In this document: in pieces, positions 45,433 through 59,000 of the stretch
How the letters are laid out: every line of letters starts with the position of its first letter
Position numbering within the stretch: position 1 is the stretch's first letter
Origin: Lithospermum erythrorhizon
Lineage: Eukaryota > Streptophyta > Magnoliopsida > Boraginales > Boraginaceae
Length of the DNA stretch: 64,000 nucleotides
Direction of reading: 5' to 3'
Assembly: GCA_019722365.1 (NCBI GenBank)
Contig: JADFUC010001010.1
Location: forward strand, 175,740-239,739
The notes under the pieces: model-generated
The model's database searches: none
The model's input: the letters and a program-made list of their open reading frames with translations, nothing else
What the model was told of the DNA's origin: nothing
Program-made: the position numbers and the translations under genes

Positions 45433-48295
45433 TGCGATGCTAATAGAAAGCTAAGAGATCAATAGAGAAGCTACGTCAACCGTGAGACCCTATATTTCCT
45501 TTTTATTTAAAGAATGATTCCAGGCAACTACATAAACAAAAGTTATGGCCCTAGTACTTCTCTCCCTCTCTCAAGACAATAAAAACTCTACATCGCTAAA
45601 GACAAGAATTCGTAAGAAAATACCATGGGCCAACTCACGATATTCGATTATACACACAAAAATCTTTTGCCAAGTTAAAAATATCACACTTGACCTCGCG
45701 GAAATGATCATATTACCCCAAAACCCCATATTCCTTGCAAATCACTCTTCCCTCTTTCATCTTTTCTCATTTCCCACTTTTCACTTATATCTCTAACTTC
45801 ATTTTCTCCAATCCTCTTCCTCTCTAAATTTTGACTAATAATAGTTCCTAAAGTTAGTATCTTTAACACTAAATTCGTTATAATTTCTTCAAAGGTAAAG
45901 AAGATTTTAACAATCGTGAATTTTTTTGGCTAATTTCGGTTTTTTTTTAAGTTCATGCTTATTTGACTTGTTTATTTAATAGATCTATATATGATTTGTA
46001 TACTTGGTGTGTGATTTAAATTGTACTTTTGAGGATAAATATGCGTCAGACGCTTGTTTTTGTTATTTTTCTAGTATCAGTTTAATTATAGTTTACGTTA
46101 TTTTTCAATAAAAATATTGGATTCCTTTATTACCTTTAAATCTTAAATAATCGGACCAAATATTATTGTATTAAGTGAATTTTCTTCAAATATGATTATT
46201 TTTGCTATTTTTTCTATGAAATTTCGTTTATTTATGTTTAGAGTTTTTCTTTATGGGTACCTGGAAAAAAACATTTATGTGTATCTATATAATACATCAT
46301 AATGCATTATAATCAATTATGATACGTTATAATACATTATGATACGTTACAATACATTATATTCATTTTATTGTATAATAACTTGTGGAAAAACTTTAAA
46401 AATGTGGATTTATTAATAACTTTAGTTATGTGTTAATTTTGTTAACTGTTTAAGTGTTATTTAATTTTTATGAGTTTTAGTGTAATTGTCATATGCATAT
46501 TTGAGAATTATGTGAGTTTATAAAAATATTATGATATGTCATGTTTAATTTTTTAGGCTAATTTAATTCAAAAAGTATAAGTAAAATTTCGATGAGCATG
46601 TTGATATGGTTATGTGTGGTATTTTACATTATCAGATATATATTATAATATAATATAATATAATATAATATATTTCCTGAATATTATAGATATATAAATT
46701 ATATAATAAATTATATTGAGTGAGTAAATATGTCAGAAGTATCATAATATGTTATAATAAAATATAATACAATTTAATACATTATTATAAATTATTAACT
46801 TCAAATTAAGGCTGTATAAAGTTTGTGAGGATACATCAGCAAAATTTACATTTACCCTTAATATCCGTATTTATTATATTTAATGAGTTCAAATTGTCAT
46901 GGTATATATGTATAATCATTGATTTTCGTGGTGTAGGTTTCATAACAATAAAAAGACTCCACAAATGATCATGCGAGCATCGCAAGCAAGCGACCAACTT
47001 ACAAATGACTAAATTTATGTGCGAGCCACGATTGCTTCTAAGAAAGAGACAAGGCTAACCCAGATAATTTTCTTTTAGATATCGACATGTAATTCTTTCT
47101 ATTTTATCTCATTAGTTATCTTTGGGAATACTATATTTTAATTGATGTAAAAGTAACCCACTCTTATTGTGTACTCCTAACGCTTATGAATATTAATCAT
47201 CGCTTCAGTTTTTAAAAAAAGTTATGGTAATTATTAATAACTAATACTCCGTATTACCAAATTGAAGTGAACAATATTTAGTATTTAGAAAAGAGATGAT
47301 TATGTGACTCGTCTTATTCAGCTAAAAAGATAAAGATCACTAAATTACTACATAAACATAAAAAATACTACGTAGTACGTACATATCAATTTATTTAAAT
47401 AAGATGAATTTGAATCATAATCGATGGCTGAATTTGTGAAATTTTTATCGTAATATAAATCACATTAGATAATATTTTCATTAATGAACCATAATAGTAT
47501 GTAGTCATTCCTAAACCTTATTCTTTCCGCCATTATTCTTCCCCATCTTTCTTCTCTTGTTTCTTTTTCTCTCTTTTCCCTATTCTTCTTCATATCATTT
47601 GGAATCATTTCGATTTGTAAGAAATCCAATTCAAGCATAAGCAACGTATCCAATCTAAATATTGCTGAATATATTTCTCAATTTTCATTAAATTCAGCTT
47701 CAAAGCGGGAATTGTAACGACGATACGTTTCTAGATAGAAGTGGGTATTCGCATATTGGATATCGATAACATGCAAGATCTCCTTTAAAAAGCTAAGTCC
47801 CTTTTTATTAATTAAAATTGATGTTACTTTTAATTTCTTTTGTTTGTATGAAATTCATACTGATGTTGTGTTATTAAACAATAATGGTGAATTATTACAT
47901 TTTAGAACAATTATAATTCTTATTATTATTTCTCGATCATCTATCTATATATTTTTTTAATTTTTAATTTTTTTCTTTTAGACTTGAATTTATTATTTTT
48001 CAGTGTTTTAATGTTAAATTCTGCTGTGGTGTTCTGTAATCCAGTATTATAACAACTACTGCATATGTCCACTGGATAAAATTAATGGTAGGTATTGTTT
48101 GATTTTCATTAGATATTACTCATTTTTTAGTTTGAAAAAAAAAATTCAATATGGATATTGTTGTCAATTTCTTAATCTACAAGCATTTTACCTATGCTGG
48201 AATAATAATTACTCTGTCCCGTAGAAGAAAAAATCTGATATATTTTATTATTACTATCATGTAACTTATGTTAGTATTATACACTTGCAAATTTA
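45433..48295. other. Intergenic AT-rich DNA with short simple repeats
   Basis: No gene is seen. A (TATAA)n-type microsatellite lies near 46638-46672. A pair of TATGATACGTTA(T/C)AATACATTA units lies near 46318-46360, within a wider set of ATAATRCATTATAAT words. Small open stretches (45545-45796 plus, 47465-47653 minus) resemble nothing. Confidence 0.5.
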
Positions 48296-48971
48296 GAGGG
48301 TGTTTGGCTAAGCTTATTTTTTTTCACTTATAAGTGATCAACTTTATGTTGATATCTAATGCAAATCCTTATGTATAGCTAACTTATGTGTGCTTGTCAA
48401 ATTTATTTCAATTTATCTTTATAACATCATAACTTATAAATTTCTATAAGTTTGATAGAAAACAACTTATAAAGCTGATAAAATCTTTTGAAATAGAAAG
48501 TGGTAAAATGAATTATTATGTTACATCATATTTATATATTACTTTTTTTTATGATATAAATAAATTTAGTAATTTAATATTTGAAAGAATAAAAAAATAA
48601 CTATAACTAAAAATTATCTTTTATGACTAAAAAAATATTTTTTATTATTTTTTTCAATAAAGAGTAAAATGTTAAAAGGGTGGTATAACTAAAAGTTATA
48701 TTTTTATGACTATTAAATGAATAATAAATAAGGTATAAAGTTAAATATTAAGGGGTAATTAAGTAAATTATTTGGTCAAACTAACTTATAAGTTGGAGCA
48801 AAAAAAGTTGAAAAAAAAAATTAAGATTTGATACTTTTTTTTATTTCAACTTGTGAATTGATTTCAACTTATAAGTTACAAACAAAAAGTGTTATCCAAA
48901 CATGTCATTTTGGCCAAATCAACTTATAAGTTGATTTTGACAAAAAAAAAAATACTTAGCCAAACACCCTC
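48296..48971. mobile_element. Tourist-like (PIF/Harbinger) MITE, 676 bp
   Basis: The ends are inverted repeats GAGGGTGTTTGGCTAAG, identical over 17 bases, flanked on both sides by TTA (48293-48295 and 48972-48974), the PIF/Harbinger target duplication. The interior contains many AACTTATAAGTT palindromes, which form subterminal inverted structure. No transposase remains. The near-identical ends suggest a fairly young insertion. Confidence 0.85.
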
Positions 48972-49439
48972 TTAGTCTTTGAAAAGTAAGAAAGTTGAAG
49001 CATTACAAAGTTTGGGAATAAAAGTTCAAATTTGCTAATCATTTACATTTATATGAATAAAAGATTTTCATTCCAAACTATACCATTGTGTACCTATGAG
49101 TGTTATGTTTTAACAATATGTATACTTTCATATAGTTGTGTTCAATATAGACAAAGGTGGTATGTCTATGAGAGTGTGCTTATTTGTGACTTTCTTTAAA
49201 GAGTGTCATCTTTGTTAGCTTTTGTGAGAACATGTAAAATGTTCTTGTATGCCGCTTTTATCTTTGGAAATTTTGATGTTTTTTAGTTAAAACGTATCGT
49301 CCAGACATACATATGATGTTTTACTACTCGTATTGCAAATTGAAAATCACTACCGTATCGCACTCAGAATTTGGTATATGATGTTTACTTTTATACATAT
49401 GATGTTTATTTTCTCCTTGAAAATTTTCTATTGTGTTTG

Positions 49440-50105
49440 TTTCCTTAGTAAATATGTGTAAGTTTGCTTTTTTAGCCAGAATGTAACCGTATATAGCTTC
49501 TTTTTAAATCTTATTCAACTGCTTATCGCTTTAGTCTTACTTACTATTTAGGCTTTTTTAGTCTCACCGAATCGCTGTTGTTTCTATATGTATTTTGTTC
49601 GAATGTGTGAATATACAAATTTTTTTTTTAGTCTACCGTAACTGCATGCAGTTCTTTTAGTCTTATTCAATCGCTATCGCTTTACCACCTTATCAAGAAT
49701 GCTTTTTTAGTCTCACTGAACTGCTAAGTGTTGCTATATGTATTCTGCTCGAATGTGTGAATATAAAAGTTTCTTTTTAGTCTAACAGAACTGTATAGTA
49801 GTTCTTTTTAGTTTTATTCAACTGTTTACTGCTTCTTTTTAGTCTTACTTTACTGTTTAGTGCTTCTTTTTTAGTCTCACTGAATCAAGCAAGTTGTTTC
49901 TATATGTATTCTCGTCAATGCGTGAATATAAAAGTTGCTTTTTAGTTCAATGTAATCGTATAAGTAGCTTCTTTTAAATTGGTTCAACTCAAGCATCGCT
50001 TTTAGTCTCACCTTACTGTTTAATGCTTATTTTGGGCCTCACCGATTTTGCTAAGAGTTTCTATACGTATTCTCGCCTTCGAACGTGTGAATATAAAGTG
50101 TAATG
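49440..50105. repeat. Tandem repeat of about 160 bp, four copies
   Basis: Four units share TTTCTATATGTATTCTG, then CGAATGTGTGAATATAAAAG, and CTTTTTTAGTCTCACTGAA. The CTATATGTAT phrase occurs at 49584, 49734, 49900 and 50061, spacings of 150, 166 and 161 bases. Copies are diverged with small indels. No coding potential was seen. Confidence 0.75.
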
Positions 50106-50833
50106 ACATTATAATGTAAATCCTGCCAGCGAACTCCTCTGGGCTGCTATTCACATACTGGAAGTTCTTCCTTTTCTCCGCTTAACGGGAGTCCCCACCT
50201 TTCGCCGCTGTATTTATTTCTCTTACTTCCAAAGTTGACCCACTCTACATATATCGCGCAGTAATTCATGTCATATGTTTCATCGTGGCGAGGTAAAAGA
50301 TGCGCCATCAATACAGGTACGCTGGCTCTGAAAAAACTAAAATGGCAAAGAAGATCTTGCAATACGCGAGGCTCAAAAAATTGACATTTCTTTTATTCAT
50401 TGTTCGTATGTTGTCTCAGATGGCGTTTTTATTCTTAAATAATACATCAAGCCGCTTGCATTTCCGACTCATATAAAGATTTCTTAGATGAACATTTTCT
50501 AATTTTGCCTAAAGATCGTTAGATTAACTATTAAATAAGATATCTTCTTACCCGTCATTTGACGGGAATTTCTAACTAGTGTTTTCTTAGAACTATGATT
50601 TGTTTTTATACATAGATCATGGTATACAGTATAATGTTTTTATTTATGATTTTTGTATTGACGGATCAAAAATTATAGGTCAAATTTGCCAAGTGGTCAG
50701 AAGCTAAACGGCCCAATGGATAATAATTATGTCAGCTAATAGCCTAATAGGGTGATAGAATGATGTAGGCTTCGCTGGGATTGGGCTCAGAGCTGTGGAT
50801 TGGTTCATTGGATGACTGAGTTTATAGTAATAG
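50106..50833. other. Unclassified sequence
   Basis: No gene is recognised. The stretch 50120-50400 has a more even composition than its surroundings and could be transposon-derived, but no domain is readable on either strand. Confidence 0.35.
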
Positions 50834-52948
50834 TAGACATGGTTACCGGTCCGGCCTTGGTGGGTCGTCCGCGGGCCCGGCCCACGTCTGGCCTCGACCC
50901 ACTAACGGCCTCGCCCACTAATAAATAAGGATTTAACCCCAAGTGACGCCTCAAGCCCAAAGCCCTAAAGCTCGAGCCCACCCAATATTCAGATTCGACC
51001 CGGCTCCTGGCTCTCGAGGCTCCCCCTGAAAGCTCGCATTAACGTGGCACCGCTTATACAAACCTACTCACTTAAAACCAAGTAAATAACGTTATTTATT
51101 AACGTGGCATCGCTTATATTAAATCTGCATCATCAGCACAATAATAACCCTATTTACATTATTTCCAGATAAATTTTTATCTTTTAAAATTACTCTGCAC
51201 TAATGCTAATACCCAAACGCAAAGAAATAAGCTTCATCAAATAAATAGTGTTTAATTTAAAACAAATGACATTAACAACAATTTAAAGTGAAATCAACGC
51301 GAACTGTCGATATTATCATTCGAAATTAGAAAATAAGTAACAGATAATATAAAAACTAAATCAAGTTTTAATACTAAACATGAATATAATTTAATATTCA
51401 AAGCACATTATTCATAAAACACGTTTAAATCAATCCGCATTTGCTCCGGCTCTACCCTCCCTGCCTCCACATTCATACGCCTCCTTCTCCACAACTATAC
51501 GCCCCCGCTCCTTACCCTATTCCAATATAAAAAGAGACTTCCCTGGCTTAATCAACGACGGCTTTCCCATTTTAAATTCTTCTTAAAATCAACCCATCTA
51601 TACTTCAACGAACCCCTTTCGATATTAACTAACAAACGGTATAATCACGCCATATCAAAGGATCGACCATTTTCAATGAATGGCATGCTTAAGTAGTCAA
51701 ACGTGGCATATTAACTCCATCGCAAATTCAATATGTAATTTCACATAACAAACGACGCAGAAACAATCTTCTTGGGCTTTGGACATTGACTAAGAGATGA
51801 AAGAATACTGGATACGAATTTTCCAAACAAGTTTTGTGATACCATTCAAATTATTCTTATACTGGGATTAACAATATTTGAATCCATTTACGCTATCCAT
51901 CACAAATTTCATTGGGTGCCGCAGTTAACTACCTATTACAAATTTCATAGTTTCAACTTATGCTAAGATACTAAAAAAAAAAGTTCTTACCGGCTCGATA
52001 TCAATAGTCCCTGCGTACTCACCCTCCCCACCGCTATCTTTAGCGATTTTGTATTTAATTCACAGTACTTAATTTGCCCCCCTTTACTCCCCCACCCGCT
52101 TTCCACGATAGAAAGAAATTTTACAATTTATACAAGCTGTCGCTTGTTTTTCACTTCGCCCATTAAAATATTTCAAATCCACGAAGTTTTTTTCCTTTCA
52201 CAAGTAGGTGATCCGTATGACTGGGACAGTTAATAAACGGTAGTTCGCCATACGATTGTCATCCTCTAAATTAACATAATCATTGTATACATAGACATAC
52301 TAGCACTAGCACTTGGAACATTTTTTACCAAGACACAAGTTAATGCCATTAATTTGTAACAACAACATCACAAATTTATAAAAAGTCATAGATAATACCG
52401 AACCTACGGAGCAACGTAGATTGGTAGATTGTGACGGGAATTTAACAAGCCCACCTCGGTGATAACTCAAATTTCAATATAATTTCAATATAAAGACCAG
52501 ATTTATTGTTATCAAGCCAGCTTTGTTACAAACGACGCTAATCATGGAAACGGCGAAGCGATTATCCCTTTATGTACCTCTGGCAAGATTTTTCGACTTT
52601 CGAGAACAATGCAGAATTGCTAAATTAAACCTGGCACTAATGCTTATTCATACAAGTAGTCAAGTATTACATTAAAAGACTTTTACAAAACTAAATTGCC
52701 GTATGAACGTATACCTGCTTAAAAACCAACTAGCACTAATGCTTAAATCGTCGTAAAAGCATTATTATTATAGGAAACTGCCTGCATCGAACCACTCAAT
52801 GCTAGCGCCTCAGCCCCTTTAAAAGCCTCGACCGAATTGCTCTCGAACCCCTTAACTTCTCGATTCTCCGCTATTTCAAATTGGGCCGAACATGGTAGCC
52901 CGGTCGGCCCGTTCGACCGCCGCCCGCCCGGTTCGTTAGCCACGGCTA
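50834..52948. mobile_element. hAT-like non-autonomous element, about 2.1 kb
   Basis: The left end is TAGACATGGTTACCGGTCC and the complement of the right end is TAGCCGTGGCTAACGAACCG, imperfect inverted ends of a common plant hAT MITE type. Both ends are followed by GGCC/CCGG-rich subterminal DNA (50850-51010, 52850-52940) with AT-rich DNA between. AACGTGGCA(C/T)CGCTTATA occurs twice (51041 and 51102). No transposase and no clear 8-bp target copy were found, so the ends could be off by a few bases. Confidence 0.5.
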
Positions 52949-53059
52949 GTAGCCTAGTAGGAATGTAGGACTGTCAATTTGTCATTATGGAAAAATTTCA
53001 AAACAGGAAGGAAAATACTCCATAATTTCCCTTTTGTGGTTTTCATCATTATCTTTAAA

Positions 53060-53380
53060 TCTATACTATATATAACGCCAGAAGCATGTATTTCATACAA
53101 AGTTTAAAACCAAATTAATGTATTTCCTATTTCTACCCTTCTCGATAAATTCTTTTATTTTAATTTTCATAATAACCTCTTCACAAGATAACCGCCTAAC
53201 AATATACCATAAACTACTACTATAAATATTATCTACAACATAATACTCAAGAGCATCACAAAGAAAAATAAAATTGCTTTCACGCTTCTCCATCTTTATT
53301 TTCTCCAGAATCTTTTCATCTTATTTCTTTTTAGTTTTTTTTTTTTAAATTTTATTATAATTTTATTATAAGAATACACA
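53060..53380 (+). mobile_element. Non-autonomous Helitron 5' end (copy 1)
   Basis: After an A, the sequence starts TCTATACTATATATAACG, the common 5' terminus of plant non-autonomous Helitrons. For about 300 bases it is similar to the sequence at 55086, including CATAAACTACTACTATAAAT. A CTRR 3' end was not identified; the element may be truncated. Confidence 0.5.
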
Positions 53381-55085
53381 GCAATTTCATACGCATAAAA
53401 TCACATGACATTACATAACTGGGCTTATAATGCGTTAATTATACTAACAAAAAAATAGTTAACGCACTTATTATTCATTATTTTACTATTAGCAAGCATA
53501 CCTAAAAATTTTAATTTTTCTATTTACTTTGATATTGTCTTAAAAACGCATTTATATTATGTTATGGAAATAGTAGAATCGATATTAACATGATTATTTA
53601 TGTGGGACAACTAGCCAAGAAAACACTAGAAAGTGCCAAGCTCCATCACGTTTATGTGCCACTCAGTCAATTTCTCATATACATTATTACAAAATCCAAG
53701 CACTTATGTGGCATGCATTTAGAATGTAATCCAAGAACACAAGGAATGGCTCTAAATTGTTTGTTGATTGATAATAACTAACACATTGCAATCAAGAATG
53801 TGCCAAAGACTCCAATCAAGTAGTAAGACACCAAACAAATGGGAAATAATGATAATAACTGGCGGTATGGCCTTCAATTTTTATTTTTATTTTTATTTTT
53901 TATGGTCACAATGTTATCAACAATGGAAATAAATTCAATAAATAGTAATATTAATTTTATATTTATCAAAATAATAAATAAAAAGTATGAAGTCATTTAT
54001 AATCTAAAATTTGATGTCACGAAAACCGAATACCGAATACGTTGGAGGGAGTAACACAATAATAGGGAGTTTCTTTGTTTGGTTGTCGATACCAAAGCAT
54101 TTATAGGTGACAAAAACGAAACGACTGAATCCCCAAATGTCCCTTTACCTTCCAAGATATTATCAAGTATTCAACGCATAAAAAATGGACTTCAGTTATA
54201 CTTCCAGCAATATTATTCTCAGGGGTTCTTTCTTACTCTTCAATTGACTAAAGTTGTTTTAGTTTTCTCCTTTTAATCTCAATGTTTATTTTATAATATC
54301 TTCAAACTTTACTAGTAGATTTAACTCAAGTTGGGCAGGTTAACATTTTGGTGATAAAATGGTGATTATGAGGTTGGGAAAATTGATGGCTACACCCAAG
54401 TCTAAATTGAAAAGTCCCAAAGTGAAGAAACCATATGAGAAGTGTTGAAAAGAGTGATAGCATGAGAGTGGAGTTGAGGGGAGCAGAAAGGCCTGCAAGA
54501 TCATTGAAACCCCTTTAAGGTTGCTGATTCTCCCAAGACTAGAAGTGTTGTTTTATGAGATAGAAATATATCATTGGTAGTTCAATTTTCAATTCAAATT
54601 GAATCGACGTTTCAAGTATATTTTTCCGTTATATGCTCACTTTGTGTTCTTTTAGAAGTATAACTAGCTGAACTTTAATAAAGTGTCACTAAGAGTGGGA
54701 TTTCTTTAGTTTTGGAATACCATTCCCTTCCTTTGGTTGCCTGCCTCAGTTCCCCTCGAGATGTAACCAGAAGTGTTCATATTTCATTGCCTGGTTAGAA
54801 ACCTTTCGTCTAACAAGGTATACTTCCCTGACTCTCTTGCTCATTCTTTCACATAATATGTTAGCCTGTCTGCTTGTGCCGCAATGAGGCCTAAAAATAG
54901 TATAGCATTGAAGGATAAAAAGATCAAACATGTCTAATGTATTCTAAAAAGGCTTTCATCTAAAGGGATAGGGGTGACTGGTGAGGAGATGGTATAATTT
55001 GGAACCTTACCCTTTTTTTCTTTATGTAAAGGATTGACTCTGTCTGCTGAATGATTATCTGCTTAATAAATCCGCAAACTTTATA
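53381..55085. other. AT-rich intergenic DNA
   Basis: No gene is recognised. A Stowaway-like end (GTTGGAGGGAGTA) occurs at 54042. Short open stretches at 53590-53781, 53839-54054 and 54079-54276 (plus) and 54746-54931 (minus) have no recognisable similarity. The 3' part of the first Helitron copy may lie here. Confidence 0.4.
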
Positions 55086-56054
55086 TCTATACTATATATA
55101 ATGCTTTACTTACTTGCTACAAAGTCAGTTCAAATTAACGTATTTTCATTTTACCCCTCCCGAGAATTTTTTTAATTTTTAATTTTCATAAGAATCCTTC
55201 ACAGAACCGCCCAATACGATAAATTCTCCATAAACTACTACTATAAATATTATCTAATACGTAATACTCTATAATTATATAAAATAAAAAAGCTTGCTTA
55301 CCTCTATCTTATTTTCTTTCTTCATTAAGAACTTTTTCATCTCATTTTGCGTTTTTTAAAATTTATAATTTCAATAAAATAATAATTGAATTACATTGCA
55401 TAAAGATCATACACATATAACTGGGCCACATGAAGAAAAACTATTTCAAAATGACCAAAGCACTAATGTAAACATTTAAAAAATTGATATTCACTTATTT
55501 TATAATTATATAATGACCTCAAAAAGAAGCTAGTGGATAGGTATTGGAGTGAAAAGTTGCTAAAGATGGCACTAAACAGTAAATTGAAGTGAATCATACA
55601 CAATGTTTTCCAGTTCAAGCAATTAAACAATAATATTCTATCTGCTCCACATATGAAAAAAGTAAGTTTGCACCCTTCAATTTTTCATTCTGGTATATTT
55701 TCATCGTTCACATACAAAACCGAATGAGGATGCAATTTTAAGGAATAATATATTTATTTACTTGAATAGGTTGTATCTCACTCAATGCTCAGTTCATACT
55801 ATCTCGACGTATGAAAAATGCAGCTCTTTTCATTTTTACATTTCCAGCTTCTCTTTATGATTTATTTGTTTTGGAGAAGATGAGAGAGAGGATCAAGGAG
55901 AATTTAAAAAAAAAAAAATTTATTTCGAGAACCCTAAAAAAATGAATTTCTCCTAAAAGAGTATTTTACCTACATCCACCGCTCCCTTTTTTATATAGCT
56001 ATTTTGGTATTTATATAGCGCGACAAAATGTCGGGACAAGATCTGGGCTGCTAG
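55086..56054 (+). mobile_element. Non-autonomous Helitron (copy 2), about 970 bp
   Basis: Begins TCTATACTATATATAATG after A. A candidate 3' end is CTAG at 56051-56054 followed by T, with a CGACAAAATGTCG hairpin at 56021-56033, giving the expected A/T host junction. The hairpin-to-end distance (17 bases) is somewhat longer than usual, so the 3' end is less certain than the 5' end. It has no coding capacity, consistent with a non-autonomous copy. Confidence 0.45.
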
Positions 56055-59000
56055 TTGATCGGTGGATTCCACGATGCGCTGGGTTCAATTCTGCTGCTCG
56101 CCCAAGTATACTAATAAAGACAAGGCTTTAATTTCATGTTGCCTTTTGTTGACTTCTGTTTGCTGAATTAAACCCATATTTGTAAATCAGCAGCATTAGC
56201 TGTTGCTTAATAAATCCACTAAAAATACCATATGCATGAAATCAAAGATCATAAGTGTTTTCCTCTGGTGAACGCCCACTTAATTCATCAATTGATTCTT
56301 TTCTGCTTACAACGTATGGATATGCCGACTCAAAGATATACTGCTTTCAGCAAGTTCCTCCCTACTAATTATCAATCATAAGTATCTATATCTATATAGC
56401 TTTTTTCTTTTATTTAATATGAACTACTTAACGACGAGATCTATTATCGCCAGTGGGCTGTCCCCTGAAAATCTCAAAGTAGCGCGATTCTCCAATTTTT
56501 GTGTCCCAACATACAATCATATATAAACAGTAAATTGCCTAACCCAGTCATGATAGAAGCAATCAGATGCATTTAATTATCGTGGTATACCTGTAGATGC
56601 CCTGGATCTCCCATTCTTTAAATATGCTGACCAATAAGAAATAATAAGCCTAGAACGAATTTGGGAATTAATTCAAAGTCAAACTCATTGAATCAGTAAG
56701 TGACCAATCCCCTCGACTATGTAACGGCGAAATCAAATTCAGAATGGACCTCACGACATGCCATGTGACAATCATAGACACCATTTACTACTGTTAAATG
56801 CTGACATTTAACTTAGCTGCCTCAACTAGTAAATCGTGGCTATTACTAGTGCTGGTTCTCAGTGATAATTTAAGGGGTTATGAGCATTGCTGTAACTTAC
56901 TCATTAATCGTTATAATAATAGTAATTTAAATACTATTATTATACAACTTACTATTATCCAAAATTATTATCGAGTTATATTTCCACAGATTAAAGAATC
57001 ATAATTTAGAAATGTATTTCCTTCAATTACAACAGCCTGCCATTTTACGTAGAATATCGATTTAACAAATGGAATCAATTTAAAATAGTTGGTTTAATTG
57101 GTTCGAGTAATTTTAGTATTTATCAATAACTCTCAAAGATTACTTGATGACACCTCAATACCATTTTTAATTGGTTAATTAAATAGCTCAATCCCATCTA
57201 CAACTCATTACTGGCTCTTTAACGAACAATAAAGAACTGCTCAACCTAATACTTAATAATATCTGTTTTAACTCACCTCTATATAAGCAAACTTTAGGGT
57301 TTTATGACATAAGTTTTAGAAAATATTTCTCACCAAAACCCTTGGTACCGTCGAAAATTCCTCCAATTTGGGGGCTTGGTTTATCCTCAAGCTACTAAAG
57401 ATAAATCTGCTCTTCCTTTGATTCAACCTTCCTAATCAACTGCATATCATACGATCGATATCGCAACAAGAGCTAGTGGAAGTCAAATTCACGCCGCGAC
57501 TTAATCGTGCATGCTTTAAGTGAATTAATCCGTCGCGACCGTAAGACTGTCAGCATACATCAATAGAATTACGTGTTTTATTTAATAACGTAGCAAAGCA
57601 CTTTTAAAGATCCCCTAATTACGGGATCAGATTTATACTCATATATCCATGAAGTACCTTTCCAGCTCCAGAATGTACTTCATTTGTCAAGCCACGCTGT
57701 GAGGTTTCTAATCTACCCTTGCTGATTCCTCCTAAAGATCAAAATGATTCTCTGCTTTTGAGATCAAAATTCTCCTCTTTTCTTTTGATATCTTCTAACC
57801 AAACCCTTTTAAATTTGACAAAGGGAAATGAAAGACGCAGTTATAAGACAAAAAGAGAAAGAAAAGTAAATATAATAGATGGAAATAGTAAAGTCTTGAA
57901 TTTACCCTTCCCCTATAAAAAATAGATTACATTACATTTAACTCAATCACTCCAGAAAATATTTTCTATTGCCTTCATTGATAATAGCTAAAAAATATTG
58001 GATTTATATTATTATTTCAACTTCCAAATTATTCTAAGATTTACAAGAATGGAATAGAGAAATGCATGCTGTGTACTCCATAACGGTGTTCAATTATCAA
58101 ACATACTCTCCGAAGATTGGGTAAGTGAGACGTATCTCCCCAAATAAAATTTTATTTCCTTTCCATCCTCAAACCTCATGCTAAACTAACCTCCTCCTAG
58201 ATATAATGAAAAAAAAAATCTAATTTTTGTTTTTGACGCTTGGAAATGGAAACCCGAACTTCCTTTTTCGCCTCTAAAGCACCCTCATTTTTGAACCCGA
58301 AATACAGCTCAATAAAAATTGAAAAATTTAAAAAGAAGTATTTTATAACTTTAAAGATTTTTAAAGGAAAATTACATTTCCAAAAGCCCCTCGCTCAATT
58401 CTAATTTCTTCCCAAAAGGATACCTTAAATATTTCTTGACCCACCCCGATCCAAACATAGGAAAAGTAAATTTACAGCAATATCTGTAACTAAATCATTC
58501 CATGATTCACTCTAAATATTTAACTATTTTCTTATGAAAGTTGTCACTTTATTTTTATCCACAAGTTACATCTACATTACCCTTATAGAGGAACCCCAGC
58601 TTAGCTAATTAGCTGACGGCGATGAAGTGTTTGAGATCTTGCAGCCATCACATGTCCATGGAAATAAGAGGTCAAGCAAAAAACCTATATATAGAGTTCT
58701 ATATACATTTAATTTTCAAGATCTTCGAATTCATTTTGCAAACATCGCATACAAACCGATCCCTGCCAATATTGGAGGAATAAACAGTTAGAAACTGAAA
58801 TTGATGGAACCATTTCTGTCCCACTGCAATAAACTTCTCCTTAACCACTTGGAAATTAAAAGATATAGCCAAAACTCTCACCTAAAAAGAGGAATCAATG
58901 CAAGTGCAGATTTGGAGGATAGAAAGTCTGTCCCAAATATATGAGCTTATAAACTTAGGCAAAACCACCAATAACATTTATTCTTTATTAAATGTACATC

